Of a stretch of DNA of 64,000 nucleotides, positions 1 to 12,675 are shown piece after piece; the stretch's first letter is position 1; each line of letters opens with the position of its first letter. The stretch covers positions 248,001 to 312,000 of the forward strand of contig LLCB01000024.1 in NCBI GenBank assembly GCA_001414345.1, read 5' to 3'. The notes beneath the pieces are model-generated. The model worked only from the letters and a program-made list of their open reading frames with translations. It had not been told where the DNA came from and ran no database searches. A program made the translations under genes and the position numbers. Source of the DNA: Hymenoscyphus infarciens (taxonomy: Eukaryota; Ascomycota; Leotiomycetes; Helotiales; Helotiaceae).

Positions 1-1229
1 TTCAATTACTTGTCTCTCCTGCATTGAGCTATGCATTGTATTTGTTTTGCTGGCCTGCCACCCCTCAGACAGTTCAGATGTTTTGCGTTTGCGGGGGAGG
101 GCAGGGAAAAGGAAAGAAGTGTAGAGGGCAGATGGGAGGGCGATTGAGGGGCGGACAGCATGAGTGAGTGGGAAAGAGGTGGAGCATCACTTGGAAGTTG
201 CCCAGGTGGAAGTTGGGTGGGGGGATGAGTGCAGATGCATCTGTAGAATGGTGGATAACCGCAGTACAGCAGCGACGTCGGGTCGCGTAATGTTGGTCTT
301 CTTACCTACTCTTCTAAGTAAGGTTATCTTTATCGTGACTCCGTTGGAAGAGGGGCAGATAAAGATACAGTCGATCCGATCGATTGTTTATGTGGGGCAG
401 GGATGAGGTTAAATGCATATCGTATATCGTTCTCACCGTGGTGGTGCAAGTACTGCCCGACTTCGCTACGAGAAACGAGAAACGAGAGTGGGCAGGGAGA
501 GATTCAAGAGACAACGGGAACCTCAACACGAGGCGAGGCGGGAGTCTGCGGGGAGGGGAACGGGAAGGATGGGAGGGAGCTATGAACGAACTATACCTAT
601 AAGTAGGTAGGTAGGTAGGACCTGAGCTCTGGGCCCAAAGGGAGAAAGGGAGAAAGGGAGAAAGGGAGAGAGAGAGAGAGAGAGAGAGAGACATGAGGTG
701 GAGGTACATGTTTGATAGCTCTCTCTTCTCTCTCCCTCGTTGCCATCAAGTAATAGACCATTGGCACTAGTTCCTATTCTCCTCGTAGGTAGGTACTCTG
801 TAGTAGGACAGCCAAAAGCGGATAGAGTGTGCACAGTGCACATGGTCACTTCACGAGGGTTCTGCCCCTGCCCATCGACTCGACAGGGGTTCCGGAGCAT
901 TAACGCCTGCAATTATAACCGTTGCGCCCTCGACTCTCTTCCCTTCCCATCACCACCACCACCACCACCCGCATCGCATACACAAACACAACCACAACCA
1001 CCAAAATCACAACCACTCAACACCACCACGTCGCATAAACTTCAAATTATACGCAACGACAGTTCTGAGTTCTAGCAACAGATCCATACCACAATCGTCC
1101 CTCAATTCGAACTGATTCAACTTCCGAACCCAGCCGGCGCATCCAGTGGTGCCTGTTGAGCTGACCAAATCGCATCGCATTCGCGATCGCAACAACCATC
1201 TCTCACCACAACCATCTCTCACTACAACC
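1..1229. other. Intergenic / promoter-leader region
   Basis: No convincing gene. The open frames here are short, overlap on both strands and carry simple-sequence translations (for example a Ser-Leu run from the GA tract). The last 300 bases are C/A-rich with many CACAACCA strings, typical of a fungal 5' leader running into the ATG at 1230. Confidence 0.6.
599..691. repeat. Microsatellites: TAGG tract, GGGAGAAA tract, (GA)n
   Basis: A (GTAG)n run at about 603-619 is followed by four GGGAGAAA-like units (about 638-668) and a pure GA run to about 691. A CACCAC tract follows at about 950-969. These simple repeats lie in the long leader upstream of the Myb-like gene. No function is visible beyond a purine-rich promoter or leader. 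Confidence 0.9.
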
Positions 1230-2120
1230 ATGCTCCTCCCATCCGCCTTCGCCTGCGACCCCTCGCAACCGTCGACTCCAAAAACTAGATTCCAATCACG
1301 CATGCTCTTCGCCTCACCACCCCTCTCACCACCTCCCTCCTCCTCCTCGACATCCTCACCTCCCGCGCTCAACAACCTCTTCTCAACATGTCGCGCCCTT
1401 CACTCCATGCTCCAACCCTCACCCATCCCTTCCCAACTCCCCTCTCCACCAACACAACACGCGGAAATGCCGGCTTCCCTGGCGTCACCGCCTAAATTGC
1501 GTTTGCGCACGAGGAATACCGAGACGACCCAACTCACTCCACGAAAGAAGATTACGAAACGCGCGCCTGCACCCGCAGCTCGAGGATTGCATAAGAGGAG
1601 GAGGGAATCAAACGAGCCGAGTCGCGAATCGATCGAACGACAGGAACAAGGAGAGAGTGAGGAAGCATGGACAGCACGAAACAAGGATTTCCAAGAAAAC
1701 CGACCTAGTACACCAAAACGCCAACGAATAGCACCCGAAGTCCTACCCCTCGGTCTGGAACGGGAAGATTTCCATACCTTGCATCTACAACAACAGCCCG
1801 AATTCAATTTCAACGTCCTCCAATCCATCGAACACCCCGCGCCTCAAAACCAAAATCACAACGAAAACGAACCTGCGCAGCCTGATGAAGAAAACGAGGA
1901 AGGAAATGAGTGGTCCACAGAGGAAGATCGCATCCTAGTCGAACTCGTCTTGGAGAAACTGAAATTGAGTAAGAGTGACTGGCAAGATTGCGCGAGGAGT
2001 CTGGGCAAGGATCGAGGGAGTGTGGGGAAGCGGTGGAGGAGTTTGATGGGGAGTGGAGATGTTGGGTTGAAAAGTCGATCGAGTGGGAGGAGGGCGAAGT
2101 TACATGGGACTTGGAGATGA
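1230..2120 (+). CDS. Myb/SANT-like DNA-binding domain protein
   Basis: Single-exon gene for 296 aa. The open frame extends upstream to 1146, but only through a GTG codon; the first ATG is at 1230 in a good fungal context (CAACCATG), so I start there. Residues 1-225 are low-complexity, rich in Ser, Pro, Thr, Arg and Gln, with basic stretches (PRKKITKRAPAP and HKRRRES) that may be nuclear localisation signals. The only folded module is C-terminal, about residues 227-275. It begins EWSTEEDRILVELV and continues through DWQDCARSLGKDRGSVGKRW, the spacing of three aromatic residues seen in Myb/SANT helix-turn-helix repeats. A nuclear DNA- or chromatin-binding role is inferred from the domain; targets are unknown. 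It is the last intact gene before the RIP-destroyed block. Confidence 0.8.
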   Translation: MLLPSAFACDPSQPSTPKTRFQSRMLFASPPLSPPPSSSSTSSPPALNNLFSTCRALHSMLQPSPIPSQLPSPPTQHAEMPASLASPPKLRLRTRNTETTQLTPRKKITKRAPAPAARGLHKRRRESNEPSRESIERQEQGESEEAWTARNKDFQENRPSTPKRQRIAPEVLPLGLEREDFHTLHLQQQPEFNFNVLQSIEHPAPQNQNHNENEPAQPDEENEEGNEWSTEEDRILVELVLEKLKLSKSDWQDCARSLGKDRGSVGKRWRSLMGSGDVGLKSRSSGRRAKLHGTWR

Positions 2121-3180
2121 TACTCTCCCTCTATTCTTTCTTTTCGAGGGGATGAGTTTTTAGATATTTTCTTTGCCGAGCGTGTTATCCTTCTTTTCTT
2201 TTCTTCTTCTTTATATTATTCTTTTTTATAGATTTTTTATTAGGGTCTGGGGATTTGGCGTTGATGGGACTGGCGGTAGATATTCTTCGGTGGCTGGCTA
2301 GTTGCTTGGTCTGTCTTTTTGTTGGTTGGTCTTTCTGTTGGTTGGGTTCTTCGAGTATAGTACCTATCAATCCGGGTAGCAGCTTCTTCGTTTTACTTTT
2401 ACCTTTACATTTACATACCTCCTCGTTGAATATTTTAAGATATCCCCTCTAGCTTCCCTTCCCGATGAGGACCGTCTTTCATAAATAATTGAAATCCAAT
2501 TTTTATTTTACATTTATTTCCGAGCTTGTTCTTAAAGATGCCGTGTAAATGATTCTCGATGATAGATATGTTATTCTCTACGATAGATAATAGATAATAG
2601 ATAATAGACATCTCCCTCGAAACCATACCGCAACGAACTTAAGAATAAGAATATATCTCTTTAGCTCTCTACATATATATATACGCGTTAGTAGCTCTAG
2701 TGTGAATCTACGAGGGCTAATAGTGAGACTTGTATAGTAGTATCTCTTTCTTGAGGAAAAAAAAGGAAACTACTGGAATAGTATCTTTTTTAGATAGAAC
2801 TAAGAGAATACGTCGGATACTCGATATAGGCCTTATTTATATATACTCAGATATATAATATATACTAAGATATATAATATATACTAAGATATATAAGATA
2901 GCGGTGGTATATCTTTCTAGCTATAGTGTCTATTACTATAGAGTATGTTTTTGGAGAGTAAGTACGTATATAATACGAATCGAATCGAATCGAATTAAAC
3001 TTTTCTCTTCTTTATAGTAAGATTTAAAATAGTGCTAAACCTTGATTTAGTATAAGATTCTTGAATTGTTTTACGATTTACGCTCTTTTTTTACTTAATA
3101 GTTTTATAATTTAAGACTTCTATTCGCGAGTTAGATTATATTAGGATTATTCTTCTATTTAACCTTTATATAGCGACTCG
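2121..3180. other. Gene-free transition into the AT-rich block
   Basis: T-rich 3' flank of the Myb-like gene (to about 2,400), then a steady rise in AT content. No coding frame is supported. It holds a 19-bp tandem repeat (2851-2905) and four CGAAT units (2976-2995). Confidence 0.7.
2851..2905. repeat. 19-bp AT-rich tandem repeat
   Basis: Unit ATATATAATATATACTAAG occurs at 2851-2869 and 2870-2888, followed by a partial third unit. Confidence 0.85.
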
Positions 3181-3352
3181 CGAATTATAATAGTATAAAA
3201 TATATACTACTATAGAAGAGATATATAGAAGTGCGTTTAGTAGAATAATATACGTAGATACTAGGCTCTAATATAGAAGAAAAGGCTAAACTAGCCTTTT
3301 CTAACTCTAGAAGTAGGCTACTATATATAAGTGATTTAGATAATATAAAAGA

Positions 3353-3700
3353 TATAATAGCACGAAATATATACAACTACAGAAGAGGTATATAAGAGTG
3401 CGTTTAGCAGAATAACGTATATAAATACTAGGCTCTAATATAGAAGAAAAGACTAAACTGGCCTTTTCTGACTCTAGGAGAGTAGGCTGCTATATACAAG
3501 AGGTTCGGACGATACAAAGGGGTACGAAACCGAACAACGACATACGTCGGCTAATACAAAAGCCCGAACCCTACCTTACGAAGTACGTCCGAAAGTCCGG
3601 ACGTACGTAACCTTCCTAAATTAGACAATGCAAAACAACAACTACCGAAACACGGCATATGCCATGTAATCTCGGCTATATAGGACGGCATGCCGTCACA
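3353..3700 (-). mobile_element. Solo LTR E inside the left LTR of element R
   Basis: A 348-bp LTR related to that of element B in reverse, flanked by the direct repeat AAAGA (3348-3352 and 3701-3705). No internal region is present, so it is probably an LTR-LTR recombination product. It is visibly less mutated than its surroundings: 3490-3700 still holds CCGAACCCT, CCGGACG and GGCATGCCG strings. Confidence 0.8.
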
Positions 3701-3729
3701 AAAGAGGTTCGAAACTAAACAACGATATA

Positions 3730-3902
3730 GGTTAGTATGACTTATAGTTATAAAAGCGATGTAAAAAGAGTTGTATTATCGTTCGTATATACCGAGTAAA
3801 GCTAGCTACGATGCCTACTTAAGTAGCTCTTAAGCGAGAAGTACGTATACCTACGTATACTAATCTAAATCGCTATTTACCTCTTAAATATATATACTAA
3901 TA
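3730..3902 (-). repeat. 3' LTR of minus-strand copia element
   Basis: 173 bp, aligning end to end with 12503-12675. Differences are mostly transitions. Confidence 0.88.
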
Positions 3903-4916
3903 CTGGCACTTCTTTAAAACAATAGAAGCTACTTAAAACTATTAAAAATCATATATCTAATCTAACTAATTAGAGCCCTCTATTCTTTATCCTCGACTAA
4001 TAAGAAGACTCTATTTCAGTTTCTTATTATCTCTTATTTCGTTCTACCTACTCTATAAGGTTAATATCTAGCTTATTAGTATTAATTAACTTTTATAGAG
4101 TATTATAGCAACTCTTTTTAGTTATAGTATTTATAGAGTTACTCTTATTATTAATCTATTTAATCTTATTAATCTCTTTTAATTTATATACTTCTTATAG
4201 ATATATAATATTAATTATTAGTTGCTTCTCTTTAGTTATATCTAATTTAGTTATATATTTATAAATAGACTTTAAATTAGTATATACTATAAGTAGTATC
4301 TTAAATCCTAAGATACTTTTAAAAGTTAATTTTATTAAAGCTATAGTATTAAATCTAAAGCTGATTATATATAATTCTAATATTAAAATACTATAAGTAA
4401 CTCTTTTATATTTAGTAGAGGACTAATATAAGATATTAGTATTATTATCTTTGTCTATAAAAGTAATAACGTAATCGATTTATAATAATAAGTCTTTATT
4501 ATTAGTAAATAATCTATTAATAAAAGCGTATAACTTTAAGAAAGATTTATCTAATTTAATAAATTTAAGTCCTCTTAAGAGATTGTCGATTTACTATTAA
4601 ATTCGCTTATTAAGAAGTGAAATATTATTATTTTAAGAATTAATAGTTTAAGTAGTATATAATAAGTTAAAAGCGGTCTTAGGCTAGAATACCGTAGCTA
4701 AGTATACTTCTCTAGTATATTACGTAATATATTAATCTTTAGTATCTACTATACGTAATATCTCTTTTATATTAGATATCTTAGATAAGGCCTTTTATAT
4801 TAAATCTAAGTATTTAGTATAATCCTAAGTAAGAGATATAAAGCTATTATAATACTTAGTAGTTAGCTCTTTATTAAATTTAATTAGATAGTTAATAGTA
4901 AGCTTCTCTCTTTCTT

Positions 4917-5175
4917 TATAATAGTATACTGTTATTCTAGATAGCTAGGAGTATCTGCTATATATAAGGTTTTAGTAGTTATTATCTTATATTATCTGTT
5001 TTAGGAAGGTTACGTAGGTTCGGGCTTTTATATTAGCCGACGTATATCGTTATTCGGTTTCGTACCTCTTATATATTAGTATTATTTAGAGCTGTCTTCG
5101 CTCTTTACCTTTAGTTTTCGCGTTAATAACTATAAATAGACTACTTCTCTACTCTATTTCTACCTTATTATTATA
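4917..5175 (+). repeat. 5' LTR of element C
   Basis: 259 bp; starts TATAATAG (RIP form of TGTAATAG) and matches 7411-7669 along its whole length. Confidence 0.87.
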
Positions 5176-5339
5176 TTAAACTAAAGGTTACTCTTCTTAT
5201 TAGGCTCTTAATCTTACTTCTATTCTAGCCTCTCTACTACCGACTCTATAAACCCCTTTAAACAGCTTCCTAGACCCCTCGCTAGCGACTCTTAAATTAA
5301 TACTAAGCTTAAGACCCTCTTCTAGCTTCAGATTCCCTT

Positions 5340-5655
5340 CTTTTAGTATCTAACCCTTCTCTAGTATCTAACCCTCTTCTAGTATTAGACCCTCTTCTAG
5401 TATTAGACCCCTCTCTAATATCTAACCTCTCTCTAGTATCTTCGGATCCTCTTCTTCTAATATCTTCGAATCCTCTCTCTCTAGTATCTTCGGATTCTCT
5501 CTCTCTAGTATCTAACCCTCTTCTAGTATTAGACCTCTCTCTAGTATCTAACCCCTCTCTAGCATCTTTAGATCCTCTCCTTCTAGTATCTTCGGATCCC
5601 CTCTCTCTAGTATCTTCGGATTCTCTCTCTCTAGCGTCTACGGACCCTCTCTCTC
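5340..5655 (+). repeat. CT-rich minisatellite in element C
   Basis: About fifteen imperfect units of roughly 18-24 bp around CTCTAGTATCTAACCC and CTCTAGTATCTTCGGAT. The same motif occurs reversed inside the two D units (about 14540-14650 and 15365-15445), so it belongs to the element family. Confidence 0.85.
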
Positions 5656-6530
5656 TCTTTTCGACTTTATATCGAACTAGTTCTACTACGAGGTATAGAG
5701 CGATAACTCTCTTCTAGGGCTACTACCTCTCTTTTTAAAAGACTCTCTAAACTCTTTTTAAATCACACCTATATACTAAGATCTAAAAGATTCTAAAAAA
5801 ATAATAACAATTAAAGAGACTAGTAGAACTTCTTAAATATAGATAATATATAGAAGAGATAGTAGTATATAAAGGAAAAAAATAATCGGTTAGAGAGATA
5901 GAGAATAAAATTATAAGCGAACTTCGAAGTTAACTAAATCCTATCTCTAAACCCTTCTTAATCTAACTCTTCTTTAAATTTAGACCTCTTTTAATTAAAA
6001 GATATTACTACCTCTAATACCTTTCTATTACTTCTTTTAACTTAGATATAAATTAGTTAAAATACGCTTTCTATTAGAACGAAACTTAGAAGTAAGCTTT
6101 TAGCTAAGTTATTACTATCTTTAATATTATCTAAAAGAGATAGAAGTAGAATTAAGAAGAAGATTATACTAAAGAAACGTTTACTTTTTAAGTATAGCTA
6201 TACTTAGAGAGATACTAGAGTTAGAAGAGTTCTTTTAAATATAAGCTATAAATAAGGAGAGATACTAAAGCACTTCGGTTTAGAATATCTCTCTATCTAG
6301 CTTTAAACTCTCTATAATCTAATAGTAACTCTTTCTTTAAAATTAGAAGATAAATAAGTTCTTAAATACTTTAAAAGAAACAAGGTAGCTTATAAGCCTA
6401 AGTAATATAGTTATATAACTATATACCTATATCTAAACTTAGATACTATTATATCTAAAACTATACTCCTTTTTTTACTATCCCTAGTTACTTAGATAAT
6501 ATAATAATATTTAGTAATAAACTCTTTTAA

Positions 6531-6775
6531 CTAGCTAAAACTACTTCTTTTATTATCTTAAACTTTAAATAATAATTTTAACTTTAATAACTTAGCTATA
6601 ACTTTGCTTTTAACTAGCTAAAACTACTCTTTTTATTATTCTAAACTTTAGATAGCGAAACTCTAATAACTTTAGAAACAACTTCGCCTTTAAGTAGCTA
6701 AAACTACTCTTTTTATTATCTTAAACTTTAGATAGTAAGATAACTTTAGTAATAACTTTACCTTTAACTAGCTAA
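6531..6775 (+). repeat. About 80-bp tandem repeat, three units
   Basis: Units begin at CTAGCTAAAAC or a close variant at 6531, 6614, 6694 and 6768 (periods 83, 80 and 74 bp). They share an AAACTACTCTTTTTATTAT core. A related partial copy lies at about 16750-16850 in element B. Confidence 0.8.
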
Positions 6776-7410
6776 AACCCTACTAACTCTAGTATAGAGT
6801 CTTATAGTCTTTATATTCTTTACTTCTTTTTACTTCTAGCTAAGCTAGAAGTTCTTTTTTATTAAATTCTTTAAATTAGATATAAATTAGTATACTCTTA
6901 AAAGGATAGTAACCTCTTAGCTAAGTTATTACTATTTATAATATTATTAACTTTTTATTTCTAACTTTACGTTTTTAAATTTAAATTAGATATAAATTAG
7001 TATACTATTAAAGTAAGCTTTTAACTAAGTTATTACTACCTTATAACTAAACGACTTCTAACTCTATTCTAAATTCGCTTTTAACTCTATTTTAAACTTT
7101 TTAAAGTTTTTAAACTTTTTTTTTAAACTTTTAAACTTTAAACTTTAAACTTTTTCTAACCTACTAGTTAAGATTAGACTATACTCTTTTAGTAAACGCT
7201 TACTTTAATATTAAAGGATTAAAAACAAAGTCTCTTTATAAGTATTAATAAATATAATTTAGTACTAATATCTTAACTTCTTACTTATAATAAAATTAAT
7301 AAATATAATAAATACTTCTACTTTAACAATAATACTATAGTATCCTGATTTAACCTTAAATAATAAGAGATAGATAGACTCGAGAATAAGTCTTTTTTAA
7401 AGAAGAGAGA

Positions 7411-7669
7411 TATAATAGTATACTATTATTCTAGATAGCTAGAAGTACCTACTATATATAAGGTTTTAGTAGTTATTATCTTATATTATCTGTTTTAAGA
7501 AGGTTATATAGGTTTAGGCTTTTATATTAGCCGACGTATATCGTTGTTCAGTTTCGTACCTCTTATATATTAGCATTGTTTAGAGCTGTCTTCGCTCTTT
7601 ACCTTTAGTTTTCGCGTTAATAACTACGAATAGACTACTTCTCTACTCTACTCCTGCCTTATTATTATA
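7411..7669 (+). repeat. 3' LTR of element C
   Basis: 259 bp; same start, end and length as the 5' LTR, and followed directly by the TTCTT duplication. Confidence 0.87.
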
Positions 7670-10600
7670 TTCTTTAGATATAAACCTAGCTTTATTAATA
7701 GTAAGCTCTTCTTTATTAGTAAAAGCGTTATTAGTAAGTATAAGAGTATTATTAGTTTAAAGGCCTACTATACTAAAAGAGGTATTTAACTTTACTTACT
7801 TATTATATTAGTATAACTTAGTATATAAAAGATAAGAGTTAAATATTAACTATTCTATTATAAGCCTTAGAATATAGTATTTATAATACGTTATAAACTA
7901 ATAATTACTAGCTTCTAAAATACTATATAATAGCCTAATTACTTTAAAGAATATATCTTCTTATTATAGATAACCTTTAGAAGAGTATATAAAGAATTTC
8001 TAATTTAAGTTAATTAAAGATTATATATATACTTATATAATATCTTAAATAATTACTTATAAACCTAGAAGTATTATAATAAGTATAAGGATTATTCTCT
8101 AACTTACTCTTTAAATTATAGGTACTTAAGTAAGTACTAGTAACTTTCTAGTGTTATTATATACTTAGATTATTAATCTTAACTTTGTAAAAGTAAGTAT
8201 TATACCTTTAAATTTAATATTATTTATAAAGTATAATTTAAATATTCTAGTATTAAGAAGTAACTCTTTCTAGGTAATAATCTTAAAAATACCTTAATTA
8301 GTTAATCTATTAATTTCTTTTTATTATAATTTAATATATACTATACTATTATTAACTATAAATACTTTAATATTATAAGGTTTACTTAAATTAGTAAGAA
8401 AAGTTCTAATATTTTTAAGAGTAATATAGTTAAAATCGTCTATAAAAGTGTCTAACTATTAGAATAATACTTTAAAAGACTTATTTAGAGGCCTTAGATA
8501 CTTTTAGAGCTATCTACGTCTATGCTTTTAAAGAGGTTCTAGTATAGTTTCTAGAATATTAGTGTTTTAGTAGATTTATAACTATTAAAGTTAGTATTAA
8601 AAGAAAGGTGAATATTATTTAATATTTTACCTACTTTATTACTTAAAAGTTCTTTCTTTTTTATAAGGTTATAGTATTATTTTAGATAGTACTATACTAG
8701 AAACTTCTTTAGTTACTAGTATTATTTTAGAAGTTTTAGAAGTTTTAATAAAGTATAGTTTTATAACTATAGATTAAAACTTTATAGAACTGCTTAGTAG
8801 TACTATAATATAGTTCTTATTCTTAATTCTTTAAAAGATAAAAGGTTTTATCTAAGACTTTATATACTCCCTTTATACTAAAACGTTTGAATTTAAGAGT
8901 AAGTCTTTAACTTAGTTAATTAGTCTATTTTATATATTAAGAGCTTTTTTAACTTAACGAGATATAATCTACTTTTATACTTCTTAAGTAGCCTTCTTAT
9001 AAGTCTTAGACTTTATAGAAATTAGTTATAAAGGTGCGTTGTTTATAGTTATTTAAGTATATACTCTATATACTAATAGAGTAGAGACTAGTCTATTTAA
9101 GCCTATTATATTATTAATTACTTTAAAAGCTATTTAAAGTACTAAACTTTATAAGAGATAAGACTCTTATTTATATATAATATTATATACCTATTAAATA
9201 GGTTTATAGTATTATTCTACTATACTAATTAAATTATATGTCTTAACTAGTATAGTTTTTATTATAGTACTTATTCTAGTAATAGAGTATATAAAGTCTT
9301 TTCTAATAAAGTTTATTCTAGTATCTATAATAATATAATTAAAGAGTCTAAGATATATATTAATCTAATATCTTTAGAAGACCTTCTATATAGTTATTAC
9401 TTTTATATTTAGTAAAAAGTTACCTACTTAATACCTTATTACTTTGTTTATATAGTAGAAAACTGCTTACTTATTAAGAAAGAAAGTATTAATTAAAATA
9501 TTATAATTAAATTTAAGGTTATTATAAAGAGTAAACTTAAATTAGCTAAGTAAACTTCTATACTTTTAATAGTATTTATAAAATTTAGTAAGATGTTAAA
9601 AGATACTTTAGTTAATATAATACCTAGCTCTTTCTAGTATATGTTATAATCTTAGTATTAATAGATAGCTAAATTACTTATAAAGTTATTGAATATTAAT
9701 ATCTATAAGAAATGTTAAGTACTTTTATATAAAGTTATATATAGCTTTATTCTAGAGTAGAAAAGGGTATTTAAATTATTATATAATAGAGAACCTTTTA
9801 ATCTCTGTTCCTTTCTTATTCTCTTAGATAAGTATATTTTAAAGATTATTTAAAGTAACTTTTAAGTTATCTATATTATTAATATAAAAGATGAAAGAGG
9901 TATTAGATTATATTATATAAAATTTAGCCTTTCTAATTAGTATATTAATTATTATTAATCTTAAAGATAAAGTATATCTCTTACTAAACTAGATATTGAA
10001 TTAACTCTTTATATCTTCGTTAATTAAGATGCTTTTAATAAGTTTAATATATATAAGATATTAGTTATATTCTATACTTGACTTTTAAGCTACTTTAGTA
10101 TTAATTATTATACTAAAGAAGTTCTCTTTTATATATCTTTTAGCTATTATTATAAACACCTTCTTTATAAATTTATATATAATATTAGAAGTATTATTTA
10201 GGTTATTTAGGTTTTATAAGATATATCTATTAATAGTATGTTTTTGTATTAAACTTATTAAATTTATAGTAAGTTATTTAGTATTTAAATTATTAATAAA
10301 TCTTATAAAAGTAATATTATAATAGATAACTTCTTTATCTAAACTAGTATCTAATAAGTAACTATCTTCTTTTAATAAAGCGATAGTATAAAGTATCTCT
10401 AATATTTCCTTCTCTTAGATATTCTAAGTATATATTATATTTATATTATATATCTTTCTAGTATACTTATTTTACTTACTTTTAAAGTATCTAGAATTTA
10501 TATTAGTCTATTTAGTAAAGTAATAGTCTTACTCTTCTTAACTATAATTCTAAGATAAATAGTTGTTCTTTCTATATATATAATATATCCTCTTCTTCTT

Positions 10601-12502
10601 ATATTAACCTATATTACTAAATTTGTTTATACTATATTATCTACTCTTATGAAAGTATCTTTTAGTTATTATAGTTTTATTTATAACTATTTCTAGGTAG
10701 ACTTTTATATAAGATTAGATTAAACTTTATAGAAGAGTAATAATATTAGAAATTAAAGAGTCTTAGGGTAAGGTTAATATTATAATAGTATAATCTAAGA
10801 CCTTTTTATATACTAAAGTTAGCTTATTTAAAAACTGACTATTAGTACGAAAGTCTATAAAAAGAGAAAATCTTAGGTAGTTTAATTAATAATATATCTT
10901 TAAAAGACTTTAATATTAATACTTTAAATACTTATATTATCTCTTATAAATTAATATTATTCTACTTAGATAATTAGTCTCTTTTATAAAGTTTATCTTT
11001 AAAGTATTATTATATAAATATTAATAATTATTATTCTTATTAAAAAGTATAGTATAAAAGTAATTTAAAGTATTACCTTTTAGTATAGTAAGGAAAGTAA
11101 GAGAGTAAATTGCTAGTAATACTCTACTTCTCTTATATATATCTTTAAATATTATAACTTTAATTATAAAGTTATCTTCTTTTCTACTATACTTTTAGTT
11201 GTCTTTATATACTTTTATAAGTATACTTAATATATATAAGTGGTCTTAACTCTTTTAAGAATTTTGTAAAGTTAACTCTAGTTTAAAATATATTATATTT
11301 ATTTGTACTAGTAGTCTTCTATTAGGATTATTCTATTACTGATTATATTTTAAATACTTAAAAGTATTATTGAAATTATTACTACTAGTATCTTTACTAA
11401 ATTAATAAGATATAAAGAAGAAGGTCTAGTTATCTTTTAGTAGACTTAAAGATTAGATTAGAGGTTATACTAGATTACTTAGGTCTTTCCTTTTAGTTAG
11501 TAGGATTAAGGTTATTAAAGGTATTAGTTATTATATTAGTTATTATTATTATTATTATATAGTGGATACTTATAAAGCTTTATCTCTAGCCTTTATCTTA
11601 GATTAAGTGTTTTAAGTAATATTTTTAGCTAAAGGTTATTATTATTAGAGTTATTATTACTATAGCTTTTGTTATCTTTTAATATATTCTACTATATATT
11701 TATAATAGAATCTAAAGACTTTATTACTAGCTCTTTCTAATACTATAGCTTTTAATTCTTCGTCTAACTACTTAGTTTAGTTAACCTTAGTAATAGTATT
11801 ATATAGTGCTTAAGATATAAGTATTTTATGTCTATCTATCTTAATCTATATACCTCTTTTATAAAGCGTCTATTATAACTTAGTATTCGTAGATTAGTAG
11901 ATCTTAGTGAATTTATCTTAATCCTATTCTTTAAAGTCTACTTAAAATTCGTTCTAAAGAAGAAGGTCTTCGTTCTCTCTTTTAGTATACTCCTCTTCTT
12001 ATTCGGCGGTAAAAAGTATCTCTTCTATTTATATTAACTTTAGCTTTAGTACTAGCTTTAAGGCCTGTTTTAGTACCGAAGTCGGTGTTAAAGTTAAAGC
12101 TTCTAAAATCGTCGGAATCGATATTAGTAAGTCTATTATATTATAGATGTTATTATTACTTAAATTAATAGATATATTAAAAGTCTATTTATACTTTACT
12201 TAGTAGGTAAAAGAGATATTAGGTTTTAGGTAAATAGATATCTTAGAGAGTATAAATTATCTTAGAGGATAATAGAAGGTCGGGGAAGTTATTAAGATAA
12301 CGTTAGAAGGTCGGTATTAGTAATTAATACTTTCTATATTAAGAAGCGTTTATAGTATATTATTGTGAATTTAAATAGTAGAAGGAACTACGATCTATAA
12401 AAGAGAGTCTACTAGTAATATTAAGTTTACTTTTATATAAGTATATCTATAGTAGAAATATATAAAGTAACTAAGTATCTAATCTATACGTCTACTAATT
12501 AG

Positions 12503-12675
12503 TATTAGTATAACTTATAGTTATAAAAGCAATATAAAAAGAGTTATATTATCGTTCGTATATACTAAGTAAAGCTAGCTACGATGCCTACTTAAGTAGC
12601 TCTTAAGCGAGAAGCACGTGTACTTACGTATACTAATCCGAATCGCTATTTACCCTTTGAATATATATACCGACA
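12503..12675 (-). repeat. 5' LTR of minus-strand copia element
   Basis: 173 bp, direct repeat of 3730-3902. Both share the landmark GCTAGCTACGATGCCTACTT. Confidence 0.88.

Larger units (their letters stand above)
4917..7669 (+). mobile_element. Non-autonomous LTR element C inserted in the copia element
   Basis: 2,753 bp with 259-bp LTRs at 4917-5175 and 7411-7669, and direct repeat TTCTT outside (4912-4916 and 7670-7674). The interior (2.2 kb) holds a CT-rich minisatellite (about 5340-5655), a stretch matching the gag-like interior of element B (about 5880-7250) and an 80-bp tandem repeat. No protease, integrase or reverse transcriptase motif was seen. Its LTR is mosaic: the first two thirds resemble the LTR of B, the last third that of D. 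Confidence 0.86.
3730..12675 (-). mobile_element. Ty1/copia retrotransposon (minus), RIP-inactivated, split by element C
   Basis: 173-bp LTRs at both ends and direct repeat ATATA outside (3725-3729 and 12676-12680). LTR termini on the element strand are TGTCGG...CTAACA-like, as in the plus-strand copia element further right. The minus strand at about 8350-8090 reads as the start of a copia reverse transcriptase (a KEIN-x-L-x-x-QGIF run, later KLRLIIQVYN). At about 4240-4120 it reads as the RNase H end, finishing with an NPADAxTK-like motif. A 2.75-kb element C separates the two. Stops are frequent; no protein can be made. Confidence 0.88.

Noticed and set aside
1146..1229. N-terminal extension of the Myb-like protein from position 1146
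   Set aside because: The codon at 1146 is GTG, not ATG. The first ATG in frame is at 1230 with a good context.
5340..5655. CRISPR-like array
   Set aside because: The repeats are short, degenerate and contiguous without unique spacers, inside a fungal retroelement; it is a minisatellite.
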